Assembly: GCA_030830245.1 (NCBI GenBank) | Contig: JAURNJ010000078.1 | Span: forward strand, 1-7,254 | Source: Novosphingobium sp. | Lineage (GTDB): Bacteria > Pseudomonadota > Alphaproteobacteria > Sphingomonadales > Sphingomonadaceae | DNA: 7,254 nt | Direction of reading: 5' to 3' | Part shown: one piece after another, positions 5,845 to 7,254 of the stretch | How the letters are laid out: each line of letters starts with the position of its first letter | Position numbering within the stretch: the first letter of the stretch is position 1 | Program-made: the position numbers and the translations under genes | Notes under the pieces: generated by a model | Seen by the model: the letters and a program-made list of their open reading frames with translations, nothing else | Told to the model about the DNA's origin: nothing | Databases searched by the model: none

Positions 5845-6069
5845 ATGAACCATACAAGGCTGGCGCTCTGCGCGTACCTCGCCCTAGGACTTGCTGCCTG
5901 CGCGCAGGAACAGCCGACGGATTATGAGACTGACGTTGTCGACAAGAGCGGCGGCGAACTCATCGTCGAGGACGAGGATCCCAATGCTGTCGAAGTCAAG
6001 GTGCCGGAAACGAAAATGACCAACGTGCCGGACGAAGCGCAAGCTACCGGCGCACCAGAGGCTCAGTAG
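5845..6069 (+). CDS. Small acidic lipoprotein
   Basis: The 74-residue product has a lipoprotein signal peptide: a basic start (MNHTR), a hydrophobic core, and a lipobox LAAC with the lipidated cysteine at residue 19. The mature part of about 55 residues is very acidic and low in hydrophobic residues (DVVDKSGGELIVEDEDPNAVEV), so it is probably flexible and anchored to a membrane leaflet facing the periplasm. I recall similar short lipoproteins in Erythrobacter-type genomes, with no known function. The ATG follows an AAGGAGAG Shine-Dalgarno ending about 7 bases upstream. The stop is followed within 35 bases by a strong hairpin, which suggests a single-gene transcript. Confidence 0.85.
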   Translation: MNHTRLALCAYLALGLAACAQEQPTDYETDVVDKSGGELIVEDEDPNAVEVKVPETKMTNVPDEAQATGAPEAQ

Positions 6070-6103
6070 ACCCGGCTTCCCAGCGTCGCAAAATGGCTTC
6101 GAA

Positions 6104-6130
6104 CTGGCGTGACAGGCCGTGTCACGCCAG
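6104..6130. terminator. 11-bp perfect hairpin shared by two convergent genes
   Basis: CTGGCGTGACA (6104-6114) and its exact reverse complement (6120-6130) flank a 5-base GGCCG loop. On the minus strand the stem contains the last codons and the TGA of the DUF4870 gene (6124-6122). It is followed there by TTCGAAGCCATTTT, a weak T tract; on the plus strand there is no T run. It is placed to end both the lipoprotein and the DUF4870 transcripts. Confidence 0.65.
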
Positions 6131-6595
6131 CCAGGTGCCGGGATTGGGCATGGGTTCGCGCTTCTGCGCGTTGATCAGCGAGAGCACGCTGCGCACCACG
6201 ACCAGCACGGCCGTTGCCAGCAGGATGAAGAAGCCGATCACCACGATGAGGAGTATGAACCCGACGATCGAGCCGATTAGGCCGATCCAGAAGGTGTTGA
6301 TGAGGTATTCGTAGTGGGACTTCTCCCATTCCTCCTTCGCGTCCGACTTCCAAACGAAGGCCAGCACCACCCCGACAAGCGCAGTCACGCCCAGGATGAA
6401 GGACGAAATGTAGAGCAGGCTGATGATGGTCGGCTGGTTGAAGTCGAAGCCTGAACCTGTCGCAGAGCCGGTGCCGGCGGGCTTCGCGCCCGGCGGTGGC
6501 GGCGGTGGAGGCGCGGCGGACTCGCGCGGGGTCGCCTGTGGCATCATGCTTTCGGGCGGCCCTTCGAGGCTTCCCCTGTCGTCACCCTGGTTCAT
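6122..6595 (-). CDS. DUF4870-type integral membrane protein
   Basis: The 157-residue product starts with a flexible, proline-rich cytosolic or periplasmic tail (an eight-proline run at residues 29-36 before GAKPAG), then FDFNQPTIISLLY at 50-62. At least two membrane regions follow: about 57-82 (first helix) and 103-138, long enough for two helices. A charged loop (WKSDAKEEWEKSHYEYL) separates them. The C-terminus KREPMPNPGTWLA matches sphingomonad DUF4870 proteins as I remember them. The function is unknown. I chose the ATG at 6595 (MNQGDDRG) because a GGGGGA Shine-Dalgarno lies about 11 bases upstream and the family N-terminus begins there. The longer frame from 6718 would overlap the upstream nuclease gene. 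It lies 58 bases downstream of that gene, so the two may be co-transcribed. Confidence 0.88.
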   Translation of the reverse strand: MNQGDDRGSLEGPPESMMPQATPRESAAPPPPPPPGAKPAGTGSATGSGFDFNQPTIISLLYISSFILGVTALVGVVLAFVWKSDAKEEWEKSHYEYLINTFWIGLIGSIVGFILLIVVIGFFILLATAVLVVVRSVLSLINAQKREPMPNPGTWLA

Positions 6596-6653
6596 CGCAA
6601 CGCATCCCCCGCAGTGAAACCTGCTTCGACCATATCGCTTCGCCGTGTGCAAG

Positions 6654-7058
6654 TCAGCTCGAAGCGGAGCCGCTAGCGGAACACCAGTCCGAGCGTTTGC
6701 CCCGCCACGGCTCGGCAAGGCCCTCCGCGACGAGGATTGCGCCCAGGCTCCGCCCGCCCTGACGCACTACGCGCAGCAACCGGCCGTAGCGGTCGCGCTC
6801 GCGCTCGCCCGGCACCAGCTCGATCCCGCCTCGGTCGAGCAGGCCCAGCAGGCGCAGCGTGGCCCGGCGACCCAGCTCCGCTTCGCGCGGGCAACCCGGA
6901 TGGCTGGTTTCAGGCGTGTTGATGTCGGCGATGCGTACTTTCTCGCCTCCCAGCCAGAATGTGTCGCCATCGACGACGCACGCGATGCGCGGGGCTGAGG
7001 AACACAGCGTGAAGGCGGCGGCGAGGGAGAGGGCAAGCGCAGGCATTGCCCACGCCAT
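6654..7058 (-). CDS. Exported thermonuclease-family (SNase-like) protein, second paralogue
   Basis: This 134-residue protein has a Sec-type signal sequence (residues 1 to about 22, ALALSLAAAFTLCSSA) directly followed by a staphylococcal-nuclease-like domain, so it is probably periplasmic or secreted. Key positions are D30 and D32 (CVVDGDT), R42, E50 (VRIADINTPE) and R90 (DRYGRLLR). The D40-equivalent is N47, the same change as in the paralogue at 2399-2971. Cysteines 27, 56 and 126 align with three of that paralogue's cysteines, which suggests a conserved disulfide. The domain ends DWC like the paralogue (SWC), but here an extra SASGSASS tail follows. The ATG at 7058 is the first start after an in-frame TAG; its ribosome binding site is weak. 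An upstream terminator at 7107-7130 separates it from the transporter gene, so it probably has its own promoter. Confidence 0.88.
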   Translation of the reverse strand: MAWAMPALALSLAAAFTLCSSAPRIACVVDGDTFWLGGEKVRIADINTPETSHPGCPREAELGRRATLRLLGLLDRGGIELVPGERERDRYGRLLRVVRQGGRSLGAILVAEGLAEPWRGKRSDWCSASGSASS

Positions 7059-7106
7059 GCCCGTGTCGCGGCTGGCCGGAACCTTGGCAAAGGTCCGATA
7101 CGGAGC

Positions 7107-7133
7107 AAAAAACTACGCAATTCTGCGAGTTTT
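7107..7133 (-). terminator. Intrinsic terminator after the partial transporter gene
   Basis: On the minus strand ACT-CGCA (7130-7124) pairs with TGCG-T-AGT (7119-7112) across a GAAT loop, with one bulged T, and runs directly into six Ts (7112-7107). It begins only a few bases after the stop codon at 7135-7133, as expected for a rho-independent terminator. Confidence 0.7.
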
Positions 7134-7254
7134 CAACCTATCAGGAACAGCCCGGCTAGTGCCCCGCTCATCATGTTGGCAAGGCTTGCCGCGGCGAGGG
7201 CGCGAATGCCCAGCCGGGCCACGACCGCGCTCTGGTTCGGGGCAAGGTTGCCGA
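7133..7254 (-). CDS. C-terminal fragment of a membrane transporter, probably a concentrative nucleoside transporter (partial)
   Basis: The frame enters from the right edge and ends at the TGA at 7135-7133, giving 39 complete codons. The fragment GNLAPNQSAVVARLGIRAL is followed by a hydrophobic helix (ANMMSGALAGLFLIG). The pattern of a short APxx loop, a charged L-G-x-R-A-L helix and a final (M/L)TG-like helix resembles the C-terminus of NupC/CNT proton- or sodium-coupled nucleoside permeases. So little is visible that other multi-helix transporters are possible. The gene ends at a clear intrinsic terminator. Confidence 0.45.
   Translation of the reverse strand, partial: GNLAPNQSAVVARLGIRALAAASLANMMSGALAGLFLIG

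Noticed and set aside
4585..5853. 422-codon minus-strand frame covering the SDR gene
   Set aside because: It is out of frame with the clear SDR gene at 4941-5708, has an Arg/Pro-rich composition typical of shadow frames, and carries no motif.
6596..6718. Longer start for the DUF4870 protein at 6718
   Set aside because: It would overlap the end of the upstream nuclease gene and add an atypical basic tail; the ATG at 6595 has a GGGGGA ribosome binding site and a family-like start.
1..7254. CRISPR arrays, tRNA or rRNA genes, insertion-sequence ends
   Set aside because: Read by eye on both strands: no regularly spaced repeats, cloverleaf, rRNA-like stretch or transposase was seen, and no matching direct repeats flank the AT-rich island.

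Overview
The window is mostly GC-rich chromosome with short intergenic gaps and an alphaproteobacterial look. The protein families point to Sphingomonadales, probably an Erythrobacter- or Novosphingobium-like genome: a proline-tailed DUF4870 protein with a sphingomonad-type FDFNQPTIISLLY motif, a small acidic lipoprotein, and a short membrane protein of a family I remember from alphaproteobacteria. This assignment comes from remembered family resemblance, not a search.

Layout from left to right. Positions 2-163 hold the 3' end of an unidentified gene (+). Positions 271-1311 hold a complete class I ribonucleotide reductase small subunit, nrdB (+). Positions 1312-2398 are strikingly AT-rich (17 G/C in the 60 bases 1981-2040, against 36 of 60 at 781-840). 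They carry one accessory gene for a helical, two-membrane-segment protein, whose reading frame is broken twice. Positions 2399-2971 (-) encode a membrane-anchored thermonuclease-family protein. A gene-poor stretch of about 470 bases follows. Positions 3443-3828 (-) encode a small membrane protein with one apparent frameshift. Positions 3894-4811 (+) encode an extended SDR (NAD-dependent epimerase/dehydratase), and 4941-5708 (-) a classical SDR oxidoreductase that converges on it. Positions 5845-6069 (+) encode a small lipoprotein. Positions 6122-6595 (-) encode the DUF4870 membrane protein and 6654-7058 (-) a second, exported thermonuclease-family paralogue. Positions 7133-7254 (-) hold the C-terminus of a probable transporter followed by an intrinsic terminator.

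The genes do not form one pathway. NrdB makes deoxynucleotides, the two SDRs are probably metabolic, and the remaining proteins are envelope or exported proteins. The thermonuclease at 7058 and the DUF4870 gene may be co-transcribed, being 58 bases apart on the same strand, and they end in a strong hairpin shared with the lipoprotein gene.

The most notable signal is the AT-rich accessory gene. Its two halves join exactly at a canonical -1 slippery heptamer (T TTA AAA). The same gene and the membrane protein near 3800 also show single-base deficits in homopolymer runs, so sequencing or assembly error competes with programmed frameshifting and with true gene decay. I saw no CRISPR array, tRNA, rRNA, insertion sequence or complete defence system.
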